A DNA stretch of 64,000 nt from the NCBI GenBank assembly GCA_019307815.1, contig JAFDIV010000008.1, positions 1 through 64,000 on the forward strand, written 5' to 3'. The notes beneath the pieces are model-generated. The model was not told the DNA's origin. It did not search any database and was given only the letters and a program-made list of their open reading frames with translations. Positions 39,560-51,557 of this stretch are shown here, piece by piece. This DNA comes from Deltaproteobacteria bacterium (GTDB lineage: Bacteria > Desulfobacterota > DSM-4660 > Desulfatiglandales > Desulfatiglandaceae). Every line of letters starts with the position of its first letter. Position 1 is the stretch's first letter. The position numbers were made by a program, and so were the translations under genes.

Positions 39560-41326
39560 CTAGCTTTCAATGAACCCTTTCAGCTTCTTGCTACGGCTTG
39601 GATGCCTCAGCTTCCTCAGGGCCTTGGCCTCAATCTGACGGATTCGTTCCCTTGTGACATTAAAATCACGTCCAACTTCCTCCAAGGTGTGATCCGCCTT
39701 TTCCCCTATGCCGAAGCGCATCCGAAGCACCTTTTCTTCCCTAGGTGTCAAGGTAGCAAGCACTTTTCTGGTCTGCTCGGCCAGGTTAAAGTTAATGACC
39801 GCATCGGCCGGCGACAGTACCTTCTTATCTTCAATGAAATCCCCCAGATGACTGTCCTCCTCCTCTCCAATGGGGGTCTCTAAAGAAATGGGCTCCTTGG
39901 CAATCTTGAGGACCTTCCGCACTTTTTCCAAGGGAAACTCCATCTTCTCGGCAATTTCTTCTGGAGTGGGCTCTCGTCCATATTCCTGAACCAGGTATCT
40001 GGAGGTCCTTATGAGCTTATTAATAGTCTCGATCATATGCACGGGTATCCTGATGGTCCTGGCCTGATCTGCAATGGCCCTTGTTATGGCCTGCCTAATC
40101 CACCAGGTAGCATATGTGCTGAACTTATATCCCCTCTGGTATTCGAACTTGTCCACTGCCTTCATGAGGCCGATGTTACCCTCCTGAATGAGATCTAGGA
40201 ACTGCAAACCCCTATTAGTGTACTTCTTTGCAATACTGACCACCAGCCGCAAATTGGCCTCAATAAGTTCGCTCTTGGCCTCTTTGGCCTTCTCCATGCT
40301 TTTTTCCACACGTTTGAGGGTCTCTTTGAGTTGGCGAGGGGTCATTCCGGTTCTTTCCTTTATGCCCTTGATACACCCCTGGGAGCGCTCCACCCTCTCC
40401 TTAAGGGCCTCCAGCTCCTTTTTGTTGAGCCCCAATGGTGGAATCGGTTCATCGTCCTTGCTCGCCTTTGAGATCTTTGCAAAGCATTTCTTTAGATAAG
40501 AAATGGGTTTTCCACCGGCCTGGAGCATACATTCGGCCAGTTCCCTCTCGGCCGCGTCCAGTTCTTTGACCGTATTCTGCAGCCTTTCCACCATCTTATC
40601 CAGTTGGCGCTTCTCCAGCCTAAAGGAATCAATGAGCTCTCTTGTCTTTCCCTTCTTCTCCTTTAGGTCTGCTTGCAATTTTTTCTTCTTCTTTTCAGAG
40701 CACCGCTCCTTGGTCATTTCCCGGCGTATAACCTTACTCTCTTCATGGAGCTGCTTAATCTGATCAATCAGTTGAAGCAAAGAGGCCTTCCTCTCCCCAA
40801 CCTGGCTGTAATTGTCTTCGTCTTCCAGATCATTAATCACATCCTTGAGCTTGACATCTCCGGTCTTGAGTTGCTCTCCCAGCTCAATAATATGTTCCAC
40901 GCCAACAGAGCAATCCAACAAGGCATTCAGCGCCTGCTTTTCCCCCTTTTCTATGCGCTTGGCAATCTCCACCTCTCCTTCTCTGGTAAGTAGGGAGATA
41001 CACCCCATCTCTTTGAGATACATCTTCACAGGATCGGAGACCCGAGCGCCTGCATCAGTGATTTCCTGGCGGGCCTGAACCATTTCCTCGGCCTTCATTT
41101 TCTTCTTTTTCAGCCGTTTTGATTTTTCGATCTCTTCCTTTGCAGATTCGTCGATGACCATGATGTCCAGCTCTTCAAACATCATCATTAGGTCATCGAG
41201 TTCCTCTTCTGAGGACATGAGTTCCTCGGGAAGGTCATCGTTCAGCTCTTCATATGTGATATATCCCTTGTCCTTACCAATATCTATAAGCCTCTTCAGG
41301 TTAACCATATCAGTATTCTTTGCCAT
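39560..41326 (-). CDS. rpoD: RNA polymerase sigma factor RpoD
   Basis: [59 protein letters not shown]. Confidence 0.98.
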   Translation of the reverse strand: MAKNTDMVNLKRLIDIGKDKGYITYEELNDDLPEELMSSEEELDDLMMMFEELDIMVIDESAKEEIEKSKRLKKKKMKAEEMVQARQEITDAGARVSDPVKMYLKEMGCISLLTREGEVEIAKRIEKGEKQALNALLDCSVGVEHIIELGEQLKTGDVKLKDVINDLEDEDNYSQVGERKASLLQLIDQIKQLHEESKVIRREMTKERCSEKKKKKLQADLKEKKGKTRELIDSFRLEKRQLDKMVERLQNTVKELDAAERELAECMLQAGGKPISYLKKCFAKISKASKDDEPIPPLGLNKKELEALKERVERSQGCIKGIKERTGMTPRQLKETLKRVEKSMEKAKEAKSELIEANLRLVVSIAKKYTNRGLQFLDLIQEGNIGLMKAVDKFEYQRGYKFSTYATWWIRQAITRAIADQARTIRIPVHMIETINKLIRTSRYLVQEYGREPTPEEIAEKMEFPLEKVRKVLKIAKEPISLETPIGEEEDSHLGDFIEDKKVLSPADAVINFNLAEQTRKVLATLTPREEKVLRMRFGIGEKADHTLEEVGRDFNVTRERIRQIEAKALRKLRHPSRSKKLKGFIES

Positions 41327-41346
41327 CCCCTAACCTCCTTGTGGCC

Positions 41347-43110
41347 TCATTGCATGAGACCTTGATGAAGCTTCGCCCTCAGTTTCAAAAGGGCATTTAG
41401 CTCCTCCATGTCACCGCGCCGTCGGGCATCCCGAATGGAGGAGGTTATTTTTATCTCACGGATCTTGTTCTTTATCTCCTCAACCGCCACTCTTGCGGAT
41501 GATGCCGAATAAAAAGAAGGCAACAGTAGTGCTTCTCGGTATTCGTTTCGCGCCCTCTCATCTTCCAATTCTTCCACCAGATCCTGGGGTTCAAACTGGC
41601 CTTCCCTCTTGTACTTATCCAAAAAGGCCTCAATCACAGTACCAATGGTGGCATCAGTGAGCAGGGGCTGCCACTCACACTCTGCCAATTGCGCCCTTGT
41701 CTCTGGGTGATGGATAAGCAAATTCAATATGTGTAGATCCCTGTTATATCTTTTAGCAGCACTTTCCTCTGATGCCTTGTTCCTCAATCTGCCCTGGATC
41801 TGCCCCCCATCCTTTTTCCGAAACCTGTCAAGCTCTTCCCAGACAACGCTCTCCTTTATTCCTACCGCTTCAGAGACCCTTCTCACATACCCAGCCCTTA
41901 AGGTAGGGTCTTTCACCTCATAAAGGCAGGGAAGAAGCTCCTTAAGCACACTCACCTTCTCTTCTACAGTGGCCCTATTGTCTGAGAGCCGCTGATTCAT
42001 ATAAAAATCCAAAAGAGAAGGAGCACCCTCCACGAGTTCTAGGAACCGCTCGGGCCCCTCGGCCTTCACAAAGGTGTCAGGGTCGTGACCTGGTGGCAGA
42101 AGCACCGCCTTACCTTGAACCCCCTCGTTTAGAAATACAGGCAATCCCCGCAACGCGGCCTCCCTGCCTGCTTCGTCCGAATCAAATACCAGCACGATCT
42201 CCGAGGCATATCCCTTCAGCCTTCTCACGTGCGAGGGGGTCAGTGCTGTGCCCAGTGTAGCGCCTATGTTCCGAATGCCAGCAATCCAGAGGGCCAAAAA
42301 ATCCATATACCCTTCAACAATCAAGGCCTTCCTGGTCTTTCGGATCTCGGGATATGAGGCGTTCAGTCCATAAAGCACAGACCCTTTTTGAAATACTTGG
42401 GTCTCGGGCGTATTCAGGTACTTGGGATGGCCTTCATCCAACACCCTGCCACCAAAGCCCACCACGCGGCCGCTAAGATCAAAAATGGGGAAGATGACTC
42501 TTCCTCTGAAACGGTCATAATAACGCCCCTTTTTCCCTAAGATAATAAGCCCGGCCGATTCGGCAATCTTACGGTCAACTTTTCCTCTTTCCAGATAGCC
42601 AACCAGCCCTTCCCACTGATCAAAGGCATACCCCAGCTTGAATTGGCGAATAACCTCAACTGGGATGCCCCTGTTATGCAGATAGTTCCTGGCCCCCTCT
42701 GCGCCGGGTGAGTCCATTAGGTTTCCATGAAAATAACGCGCAGCCTTTTCATTAACAGCCAAGATCGCTTCCCTTAAGGCCCTTTTCCTTTTTTCTTCAG
42801 CGCTTAGGGGTTTTTCTGGCAAGGGCACATGATACCTTTCAGCCAGGTCTTTCACGGCCTCCGGAAATGAGCAATGATGGTAGGCCATCCAAAAGGCGAA
42901 GATGTCACCCCCCTTCTTACATCCAAAACAGTGGAACATCTGCCTCTCCCTGTTAACCGTGAAAGAAGGCTCTTTTTCTGAATGGAAAGGGCATAATCCC
43001 ACATAATTTCGGCCCGCCTTTCGCAGTTGAACAAAGTTCCCCACTAGATCTACAATATCAGCAGATCGTTTTATCTCCTCCTTCACAAGCTGATAGGACT
43101 CTCTGTCCAT
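41347..43110 (-). CDS. dnaG: DNA primase
   Basis: CPFHSEKEPSFTVNRERQMFHCFGCKKGGDIF; IVEGYMDFLAL Toprim. Confidence 0.97.
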   Translation of the reverse strand: MDRESYQLVKEEIKRSADIVDLVGNFVQLRKAGRNYVGLCPFHSEKEPSFTVNRERQMFHCFGCKKGGDIFAFWMAYHHCSFPEAVKDLAERYHVPLPEKPLSAEEKRKRALREAILAVNEKAARYFHGNLMDSPGAEGARNYLHNRGIPVEVIRQFKLGYAFDQWEGLVGYLERGKVDRKIAESAGLIILGKKGRYYDRFRGRVIFPIFDLSGRVVGFGGRVLDEGHPKYLNTPETQVFQKGSVLYGLNASYPEIRKTRKALIVEGYMDFLALWIAGIRNIGATLGTALTPSHVRRLKGYASEIVLVFDSDEAGREAALRGLPVFLNEGVQGKAVLLPPGHDPDTFVKAEGPERFLELVEGAPSLLDFYMNQRLSDNRATVEEKVSVLKELLPCLYEVKDPTLRAGYVRRVSEAVGIKESVVWEELDRFRKKDGGQIQGRLRNKASEESAAKRYNRDLHILNLLIHHPETRAQLAECEWQPLLTDATIGTVIEAFLDKYKREGQFEPQDLVEELEDERARNEYREALLLPSFYSASSARVAVEEIKNKIREIKITSSIRDARRRGDMEELNALLKLRAKLHQGLMQ

Positions 43111-43333
43111 TGACTCCTAATAAGGGCGTATTCGGCAAGGATCAGGCAAACCCATCTCCCTCTTGGGCTAGCAAGGGGAAGTGATGAAAATGGTAGCTCA
43201 AAAGGTTCTGAATGATATTGTTTGAAAAGTGAATTGAAAACATTGCGGGAATTTGAAAGTCGCTGGCCTCGACCATTTTAGCAATTTGAACAGCAAACAT
43301 TAGAACAGGGGCAGCCCTTTGAGCCCTATCCAT

Positions 43334-43780
43334 TTATCCGCTGAGCAAGCGCTTAGCTATCTCACTTACCTGCTTACCTTCAGCACGCCCGGCCAGCTTT
43401 GACATGGCAGCCTTCATTACTTTACCCATGTCTTTAGGACTGGTTGCAGACAGTTCAGAAATGATCGTGCGAAGGACAGATTCGATCTCTTCCGCGCTCA
43501 GCTGCTCGGGCAAATATTGATAGAATATCTTTAACTCCTGCTCCTCTTTCTTTGCCAGATCCTCGCGGCCGCCTTTGGTGAATTCGGCTACAGCTTCCTT
43601 GCCTTTTCGAACGAGCGACGATATAACCGCCTGAATTTCATCGTCTTTTAACTCTCTGCCTTTCTCCACCTGCTTATTCTTGATAGAGGTCTTCAGCATA
43701 CGAAGGCACGAGACGCGGGTTTCATCCTTTGCCCGCATGGCCTCTTTTAGGTCTTGAACAATCCTTTCAGCTAGAGACAT
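43334..43780 (-). CDS. GatB/YqeY domain protein
   Basis: LKEAMRAKDETRVSCLRMLKTSIKNKQVEKG...KDMGKVMKAAMSKLAGRAEGKQVSEI. Confidence 0.95.
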   Translation of the reverse strand: MSLAERIVQDLKEAMRAKDETRVSCLRMLKTSIKNKQVEKGRELKDDEIQAVISSLVRKGKEAVAEFTKGGREDLAKKEEQELKIFYQYLPEQLSAEEIESVLRTIISELSATSPKDMGKVMKAAMSKLAGRAEGKQVSEIAKRLLSG

Positions 43781-43849
43781 GAAATTGACTCTCCTTTGGA
43801 CATAAACTTTTAGTATACTAAATTTTTTTTCTAGGTCAAGGAAAAAATT

Positions 43850-44599
43850 TTACCCCCCTCCTTGCCCAGATAGCCCTCCTTTGCATAACGCAATGGCCCC
43901 TTTCAGATCCAAGGCACCGTCGTAAAGGGCCCTCCCTGTAATCATGCCCATAACCCCGTAGGGCCTCAATCTCAAAAGGGCTTTCACGTCACCAATACCA
44001 GAGACGCCTCCTGAGGCGATCACCGGGATAGAGGTGGATCTGGCGAGCTCTGCAGTGGCCTGGATATTCGGGCCTGTTCTCATGCCGTCGCGTAAGATGT
44101 CTGTGTACACAATCGCCGCGATCTTGGCCCCTTCAAACATTTTGACCATGTCCACAGGATCCAGTGCCACTTCCTCTGTCCAGCCCTGCACAGCCACCCT
44201 TCCCCTTCTTGCATCAATGCCCAGTATGACTCGACCTGGATACCTTTCCGAAGCCTTAAACACGAATTCAGGATCTTTGCATGCTACAGTACCCAAAATC
44301 ACCCACCTTATACCTTGTTCAAGGTAGGCCTCCAGCGTCTCCATATCCCTGATTCCTCCACCTAGTTGGATAGGAATTGGGACAGCGTCAACCATCTTTT
44401 TGATCACCTTGCCATTGACTGGAGTCCCTTGGTGCGCACCATTTAGGTCCACCACGTGAATTCTCTCGGCCCCCATGTCATACCACCTCTTGGCCACCTC
44501 ATGGGGAAAATCCGAAAAAATCGTCTCCTCGGACATCCGTCCTTGACGAAGCCTCACGCATCTTCCGTCTTTAAGGTCAATGGCAGGTATCACCAACAC
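43850..44599 (-). CDS. hisA: HisA phosphoribosylformimino-5-aminoimidazole carboxamide ribotide isomerase
   Basis: MLVIPAIDLKDGRCVRLRQG...IQLGGGIRDM...IASGGVSGIGDV. Confidence 0.97.
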   Translation of the reverse strand: MLVIPAIDLKDGRCVRLRQGRMSEETIFSDFPHEVAKRWYDMGAERIHVVDLNGAHQGTPVNGKVIKKMVDAVPIPIQLGGGIRDMETLEAYLEQGIRWVILGTVACKDPEFVFKASERYPGRVILGIDARRGRVAVQGWTEEVALDPVDMVKMFEGAKIAAIVYTDILRDGMRTGPNIQATAELARSTSIPVIASGGVSGIGDVKALLRLRPYGVMGMITGRALYDGALDLKGAIALCKGGLSGQGGG

Positions 44600-44614
44600 G
44601 GTCTTTGATCTCTC

Positions 44615-45310
44615 CTATTTATCCCTGAGAGGCATATCTCTTATTATGATTTCAAGTCCCAGCGAAGCCAGTTCCCTGGCACTCATCCACTTCCCCTTTC
44701 CACGAAAAAAAGTGCGCATGTCCAGCAGATTCTCCGAAAGGGACCGCTGTGTCTTGTCGAACCGCCCACTCCATAGCACAGTGGCCTTTTTGACGGAAAT
44801 GAGATGAAGAGAAAAGGCCACTGAGGCTGCCCGGATAACCCCATAGGACTCCCCTTCCCGCTCCCGCCACCGGTAGAGGTAACCGGCCAGCACCATATCC
44901 GCCTTAAAGGCCTTACCAACCTTGACAAGCAGCGTTAGCGGCTTTTCCTGTGTACCGATATCGGTTCCCTCCAGGCTCTGGACAATACCCCTGGCCTCCT
45001 CTGGTCCCACAAACAGATAATCCTTTTGCCCATGTATCAACATGTAAAGCCTCTCGGACAATTCATCTGCCTTTTCTCCGGCCACAGGTTCTGCCATGAA
45101 CACAGAACCTGTAAGGGGATCCCGCAGGGGCTTAGCTCCCTGGCCTGGGAAAAGGGCAACCTGGAAACCAAGCACCACCACACGTCTTCCTTCCAAAGGC
45201 TCTCCCGAAAACCGGCTCCTTTGACCAGGGGAAATAGAGCACGAAGCAAGGGCCAAAAGGATGGCCATGATCCAGCCGGCTCTTATGGCGGACATGATTA
45301 CCTTCATCAT
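44615..45310 (-). CDS. Putative lipoprotein
   Basis: Signal peptide with lipobox-like LLALASCS; no family assigned. Confidence 0.6.
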   Translation of the reverse strand: MMKVIMSAIRAGWIMAILLALASCSISPGQRSRFSGEPLEGRRVVVLGFQVALFPGQGAKPLRDPLTGSVFMAEPVAGEKADELSERLYMLIHGQKDYLFVGPEEARGIVQSLEGTDIGTQEKPLTLLVKVGKAFKADMVLAGYLYRWREREGESYGVIRAASVAFSLHLISVKKATVLWSGRFDKTQRSLSENLLDMRTFFRGKGKWMSARELASLGLEIIIRDMPLRDK

Positions 45311-45325
45311 CTAAACCACCGGAGG

Positions 45326-45916
45326 TTAAAGAAGGCCTTTTGTGGAGGGAACTGTTCCCTGGAGCCGATCCTCAAGTGTACAGGCCATATCCAATGCCCT
45401 GGCAAAGGCCTTGAAAATTGCCTCTGAAATATGGTGAGGATCGTCTCCTCTAATCAAGTCCACATGGAGGTTCATGCCAGATTTATTGGCCAACGCCCGA
45501 AAAAATTCATTGATCAGACCTATATCAAAGCTACCTGCCAAACACCTCTCTGCCGGAACATGGTAGGAAAGGAAAGGTCGATTGGACATGTCCAAAACCA
45601 CCCTGGCCAGGGCCTCATCCATAGGGACAGTAGCCTCGCCAAATCGCCGTATCCCGCTTCTGTCGCCCAGGGCCTTATCCAATGCCATCCCAAGGCAAAT
45701 GCCAAGATCCTCTATGGTATGATGATAATCCACCTCTGTGTCGCCCTTTGCAGACAACTCCAAATCCATGAATCCATGGGCAGCAAAAAGTACGAGCATA
45801 TGATCCAAAAAAGGAATACTTGTATCTACAGATGCCTGTCCCTTGCCATCCAACCGTAAAGACACCTGGATATCCGTCTCCTTTGTCTTTCGTGCCACCT
45901 TTCCAATCCGTTCCAT
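45326..45916 (-). CDS. hisB: Imidazoleglycerol-phosphate dehydratase
   Basis: MERIGKVARKTKETDIQVSLRLDGKG...TSIPFLDHMLVLFAAHG...DYHHTIEDLGICLG. Confidence 0.97.
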   Translation of the reverse strand: MERIGKVARKTKETDIQVSLRLDGKGQASVDTSIPFLDHMLVLFAAHGFMDLELSAKGDTEVDYHHTIEDLGICLGMALDKALGDRSGIRRFGEATVPMDEALARVVLDMSNRPFLSYHVPAERCLAGSFDIGLINEFFRALANKSGMNLHVDLIRGDDPHHISEAIFKAFARALDMACTLEDRLQGTVPSTKGLL

Positions 45917-46018
45917 TATACCGCCCTCTCCCTTTAGCCAGCTCAGCGCACCTGCTGTCCTCCATTGCTTATCTGGCTTTAACAAAGCTACAATGATGTA
46001 AGGTACCAAAAACAAAAA

Positions 46019-46094
46019 TGGTGGAGATGAGGGGACTCGAACCCCTGACCTGTACGTTGCGAACGTACCGCTCTCCCACCTGAGCTACATCCCC
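46019..46094 (-). tRNA. tRNA-Ala(CGC)
   Basis: ggggatgtagctcaggtgggagagc...GTACG TTCGCAA CGTAC...ggttcgagtcccctcatctccacca. Confidence 0.93.
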
Positions 46095-46234
46095 ACTCGT
46101 AAAAGGGTATTGTTTTTTGCCTTAATATCTACAATCGGACCATATAAAATAAAGAATAAGCCATTTTCCAAAATAAATCAATCGATCTTTTAAAACACCC
46201 TGGATTTATCCCGGCCTGTGATCTCTTGGGGTAA

Positions 46235-46630
46235 CTACCCGAAATACAAAGCATCCAACGGCCTAATTTGCTGAATCTTTTCAAAATCATGATCTTTGTG
46301 CAGGAGCCTGGCATGATTTTCGATTGCGATTTGCGCTATACAGCAGTCTATGGGGCTGTTTATCGTTATTCCCCTCCTTCTAAGATCATAATAGATACGC
46401 GCGGCTTCTACCCATGTCTTTTCAGTAGTCTCCATGTAAATCTGAGTTGCTAGGTAATCTTCAAGCCTTTCCCACTCATACTCGTCTTTTGCTCCCTGGA
46501 GCAATTCAAGCTGTGTAAACCTAGTCAATACATATATATCGCTGCCGATCACCTGGCGGAAAGACCCAACAACCTGGCCGGTCCTGTCTCTGAGTACATC
46601 TATCCAAACCGAAGTATCTACTATGATCAC
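46235..46630 (-). CDS. VapC-like PIN-domain toxin
   Basis: MIIVDTSVWIDVLRDRTGQVV...NSPIDCCIAQIAIENHARLLHKDHDFEKI. Confidence 0.93.
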   Translation of the reverse strand: MIIVDTSVWIDVLRDRTGQVVGSFRQVIGSDIYVLTRFTQLELLQGAKDEYEWERLEDYLATQIYMETTEKTWVEAARIYYDLRRRGITINSPIDCCIAQIAIENHARLLHKDHDFEKIQQIRPLDALYFG

Positions 46631-46830
46631 CCTATGGTTCTCCTCAGTTTCTTGTGATCGTACCCATCATAGAATGATATTGACCCTGCAAGCTCTGCCA
46701 AATCCTTCCGTTTCTTGATCTTGACAAATAGTCTAAGGGCTTCGTGGATCAGATCCTTCTTGGTCTTGGCACTGCTCAGTGAAAAGGCCTCATTAAGCAA
46801 ATCATCGTCTATCACAATGTTTGTTCTCAT
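46627..46830 (-). CDS. VapB-like antitoxin
   Basis: MRTNIVIDDDLLNEAFSLSSAKTKKDLIHEALRLFV. Confidence 0.93.
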   Translation of the reverse strand: MRTNIVIDDDLLNEAFSLSSAKTKKDLIHEALRLFVKIKKRKDLAELAGSISFYDGYDHKKLRRTIG

Positions 46831-46971
46831 CGTAGGGTCCTCCAACAATATGCAAGATATACACATTATACACCTGCAATGTGTATTGTCAACGAGCCAT
46901 CAATATTTCCGGACCAATAGAGATACAAACCATTTGACTTTATGAATAGATTTGGTAAAAATGAAAAATAT

Positions 46972-47048
46972 GCCCCCGTAGCTCAGGTGGATAGAGCACC
47001 AGATTCCTAATCTGGGTGCCGCATGTTCGAGTCATGCCGGGGGCACCA
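46972..47048 (+). tRNA. tRNA-Arg(CCT)
   Basis: gcccccgtagctcaggtggatagagc...CCAGA TTCCTAA TCTGG...gggggcacca. Confidence 0.93.
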
Positions 47049-47219
47049 TAAAATACCATCCCCACGCTGGCATAAAACCAAGCCAGCTTTTTTTTGGACA
47101 GGCAGCTATAAGAGCCTTTGGATGGGCATAAAAATGCGGTGCGGGTATTCTTTTTGTTTTTTCTTGATCTTACTCATAATTTTCGGTATTTTAAAATATT
47201 TTTAAAAGGAGCAAGACCT

Positions 47220-47531
47220 ATGTATGCAATTATCGAGACAGGTGGCAAGCAGATACGGGTTGAGCCGGGCGATGAAATCTCCATAGAGAAAATCCCTGGC
47301 GCTCCAGGCGACAAAATCACCTTTGACCATGTCCTGGCCGCCTCGGACGGAGAAGCCCTCAAGGTCGGCAAACCTTTTCTTCAAGACTCCAAGGTTGTGG
47401 GAAGGCTTATCCGCCAGGGAAAGGGGAAAAAGGTTATTGTTTTCAAGTACAAACGCAGAAAAGGCTATAAACGGAAAAAAGGGCATCGGCAACTGTTCAG
47501 TCTGGTTAAGATAGAAGATATCGCCATCTGA
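47220..47531 (+). CDS. rplU: 50S ribosomal protein L21
   Basis: MYAIIETGGKQIRVEPGDEISIEKI...FKYKRRKGYKRKKGHRQ. Confidence 0.98.
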   Translation: MYAIIETGGKQIRVEPGDEISIEKIPGAPGDKITFDHVLAASDGEALKVGKPFLQDSKVVGRLIRQGKGKKVIVFKYKRRKGYKRKKGHRQLFSLVKIEDIAI

Positions 47532-47587
47532 CAATGGGCCGCCCTTAATCGGGTATTGTGGATATTTCAAGGCGAGAGGTCTAGATC

Positions 47588-47842
47588 ATGGCACACAAAA
47601 AGGCAGGTGGAAGTTCCCGCAATGGACGCGACAGCGCGGGCAAACGATACGGCGTCAAGCGCTTTGCAGGCCAGAGGGTGCGGGCTGGCAGCATCATTGT
47701 CAGGCAAAAGGGCACACACATTCACCCAGGGGCCAACGTAGGACTGGGAAGGGATTATACCATATTTGCCAAGATCCACGGCGTTGTGGCCTTCGAACGC
47801 ATGGACAAGTATCGCAAAAAGGTCAGCGTTTACGCCGCCTAA
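47588..47842 (+). CDS. rpmA: 50S ribosomal protein L27
   Basis: [26 protein letters not shown]. Confidence 0.98.
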   Translation: MAHKKAGGSSRNGRDSAGKRYGVKRFAGQRVRAGSIIVRQKGTHIHPGANVGLGRDYTIFAKIHGVVAFERMDKYRKKVSVYAA

Positions 47843-49130
<1,288 letters not shown>

Positions 49131-49142
49131 AAGAGGGAGCGA

Positions 49143-49784
49143 GTGAAATACGGTATCTTAGGTGGAACGTTTGATCCCATTCACTTGGGGCATCTTCGCA
49201 CGGCCGAAGAGATGGTCCAGGAGCTTGGGCTTGCAAAACTCTTCCTTATCCCAGCTGCATCCCCCCCACACAAGCATAGGAGGCCTGTATCTGCCTTTCA
49301 CCATCGGCTTAAGATGGCACAACTGGCCATTGGTAACTCGGGCTCCCTACAGGTACTGGACGTGGAAGGCAAACGACAGGGCCCCTCCTATTCCATCGAC
49401 ACCCTCAAGGAACTGGCCTATTCCCTGGGTCCTGAAAATGATTTATACTTTGTTTTGGGACTGGATGGATTTTTTGAAATCCACACATGGAAGAAGTACC
49501 AAGACCTCTTTGGAGTAACGCATTTCGTCCTAGTTAATCGACGAGGGTATCAATTCCAAGATATTTTTCCCTACTTGGACAGGCTGGGATTGAGGTATAC
49601 AAAAACCCAAAATCCTGACCAGGTCCTGATGGAATCCGGAAGGTGGCTGCTTCACAAAAGATCAACCCAGATGGATATATCCTCAACCCATATAAGGGAA
49701 TTGGTGCAAAGGGGCCGGTCCATTCGTTTCTTGGTCCCGGACAACGTAATGAAATACATTTACGAAAAGGGGCTTTACACATAA
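49143..49784 (+). CDS. nadD: Nicotinate-nucleotide adenylyltransferase
   Basis: YGILGGTFDPIHLGHLRTAEE...STHIRELVQRGRSIRFLVPDNVMKYI. Confidence 0.97.
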   Translation: MKYGILGGTFDPIHLGHLRTAEEMVQELGLAKLFLIPAASPPHKHRRPVSAFHHRLKMAQLAIGNSGSLQVLDVEGKRQGPSYSIDTLKELAYSLGPENDLYFVLGLDGFFEIHTWKKYQDLFGVTHFVLVNRRGYQFQDIFPYLDRLGLRYTKTQNPDQVLMESGRWLLHKRSTQMDISSTHIRELVQRGRSIRFLVPDNVMKYIYEKGLYT

Positions 49785-49785
49785 C

Positions 49786-50154
49786 ATGGATACCCTGGAC
49801 AAGGCCAAACTCTGTATGAAGATCATCTTGGAAAGAAAGGCCGTGGACCCCGTCTTGTTCGAGGTGGGCAAGCTCACCTCCATCGCCGACTACTTCCTTA
49901 TAGCCAGTGGCACTTCCAGCAGGCAGGTCCAGGCCATGGCCAATCACCTCCTTAAAAAGATGAAAGAGGCTGGCTTTAGGGCCTATGGCCTGGAGGGCGC
50001 AGAGGAAGGCCATTGGATTCTTGTGGATTACGGGGATATCGTCATTCATCTGTTTTACCAACCCTTTAGGGAATTCTATGACCTTGAAGGTCTCTGGGTG
50101 GAGGCCCCTAGGATTACTATTGATCATCCCGATTTAGACGGAGACATTCCTTGA
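49786..50154 (+). CDS. rsfS: Ribosomal silencing factor RsfS
   Basis: LTSIADYFLIASGTSSRQVQAMANHLL...EGAEEGHWILVDYGDIVIHLF. Confidence 0.96.
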   Translation: MDTLDKAKLCMKIILERKAVDPVLFEVGKLTSIADYFLIASGTSSRQVQAMANHLLKKMKEAGFRAYGLEGAEEGHWILVDYGDIVIHLFYQPFREFYDLEGLWVEAPRITIDHPDLDGDIP

Positions 50155-51557
50155 AATACCTCCATGGTAGTCCAAAACCACTTATTGTATGGCTTACATG
50201 CTTTGCTTTTACGCTGGCCTCAATCTTGGTCTGCCCTTCCAAAGGGCTGGCCCTTTCCATTGAACAAGAAACAGCGCTGGGCAAGAAATTCCTGGCCAAT
50301 ATCAAACAACACTTTGCCTTGCTCGACGACCCGTTTGCCCAGGAATATATTGATGAGCTGGGAAATGCCCTGGGCAAAACTGTGATAGTGAAGCCCTTTC
50401 CGTTTCACTTTTACATAATCAAGAAAAATGACCTAAACGCGTTTGCCGGACCTGGAGGACATATTTTTGTCTACTCCGGGCTTATTGGAGCCATGGACAA
50501 TGTGGATGAATTGGCCGGGGTGCTGGCCCATGAGATGGGCCATATCACAGCCAGACATCTGTCCCAACGAATCGAGCAAGGGGAAAAAATAGGTCTTGCT
50601 ACCATGGCGGCTGTTCTGGCGGGCATCCTCATCGGCGGGCAAGTGGGAGCGGCCCTGACTACAGGCTCGGTAGCCGCTGGAATCCAAACCCAGCTCCACT
50701 ATAGCAGAGAAGATGAGCGTCAGGCCGATCAGCTCGGCTTTAAATACGCGACCCAGGCAGGATTTGAGCCAATAGGTCTTTTGAATGCCTTAAGAATCAT
50801 CCAAAGGCATAGCTGGGCCCAGGCTGATCGGGTCCCCCCATATCTTTTGACACATCCCACCGGCCCTGAACGTATTGCGAATCTGGAAAGCATGATACAG
50901 GCCTACCACCCAGGGATTGATACAGGGAAGCAAGCCATCAAATTAAGACGCCTTTTTCCCGTATTTAGGACTATTGTCCGGGCCAAGTGCGGGGATCCTG
51001 ACAGAATGAAAGAGGTCTTTGAAACAGAGCTGCACAAAGGGACCCACTGTTCACTTGCGCACTTGGGCCTGGGGATTGTTTATAAGGCCAGGTCCGAGTA
51101 TTTGGAGGCCATACGGCATTTAAGGTTGGCCCTGGAGCAAATGCCCGAGTCCGTGCCCATATGTAGAGAATTGGGGGAGGCCTACCAATTAAAAGGGGAT
51201 GACCGGCTTGCGCTCCCCTTGTTTGAAAGGATTCTTGCCAGACGGCCTGATGATCGTCAGACCATGCTTCTTCTGGCCATATCTTATGAAAATCTGGAGT
51301 ATTATGACCGTGCCATTCGGCTCCTCAAAAGACTTGCCTCATACGAAAAGGTCAGTCCCAATGTGTTCTATCATCTGGGCCTGTGTTACGGACGCCTAAA
51401 CAAACTGGCCCTTGCACACTACTATTTCGGGACCTATTTCAAAAGGCTAAGGAAATACCAAAAGGCACGATTTCACTTCAGGGAGGCCAAACGTCTTGCT
51501 ACAAACGACAGATCCCTTCAAGACCGAATTGACAAGGCATCCAAGGCAGTCCCTTAA
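50151..51557 (+). CDS. M48 family metalloprotease with TPR repeats
   Basis: VLAHEMGHITARHLSQR HExxH motif; C-terminal TPRs. Confidence 0.93.
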   Translation: MKYLHGSPKPLIVWLTCFAFTLASILVCPSKGLALSIEQETALGKKFLANIKQHFALLDDPFAQEYIDELGNALGKTVIVKPFPFHFYIIKKNDLNAFAGPGGHIFVYSGLIGAMDNVDELAGVLAHEMGHITARHLSQRIEQGEKIGLATMAAVLAGILIGGQVGAALTTGSVAAGIQTQLHYSREDERQADQLGFKYATQAGFEPIGLLNALRIIQRHSWAQADRVPPYLLTHPTGPERIANLESMIQAYHPGIDTGKQAIKLRRLFPVFRTIVRAKCGDPDRMKEVFETELHKGTHCSLAHLGLGIVYKARSEYLEAIRHLRLALEQMPESVPICRELGEAYQLKGDDRLALPLFERILARRPDDRQTMLLLAISYENLEYYDRAIRLLKRLASYEKVSPNVFYHLGLCYGRLNKLALAHYYFGTYFKRLRKYQKARFHFREAKRLATNDRSLQDRIDKASKAVP

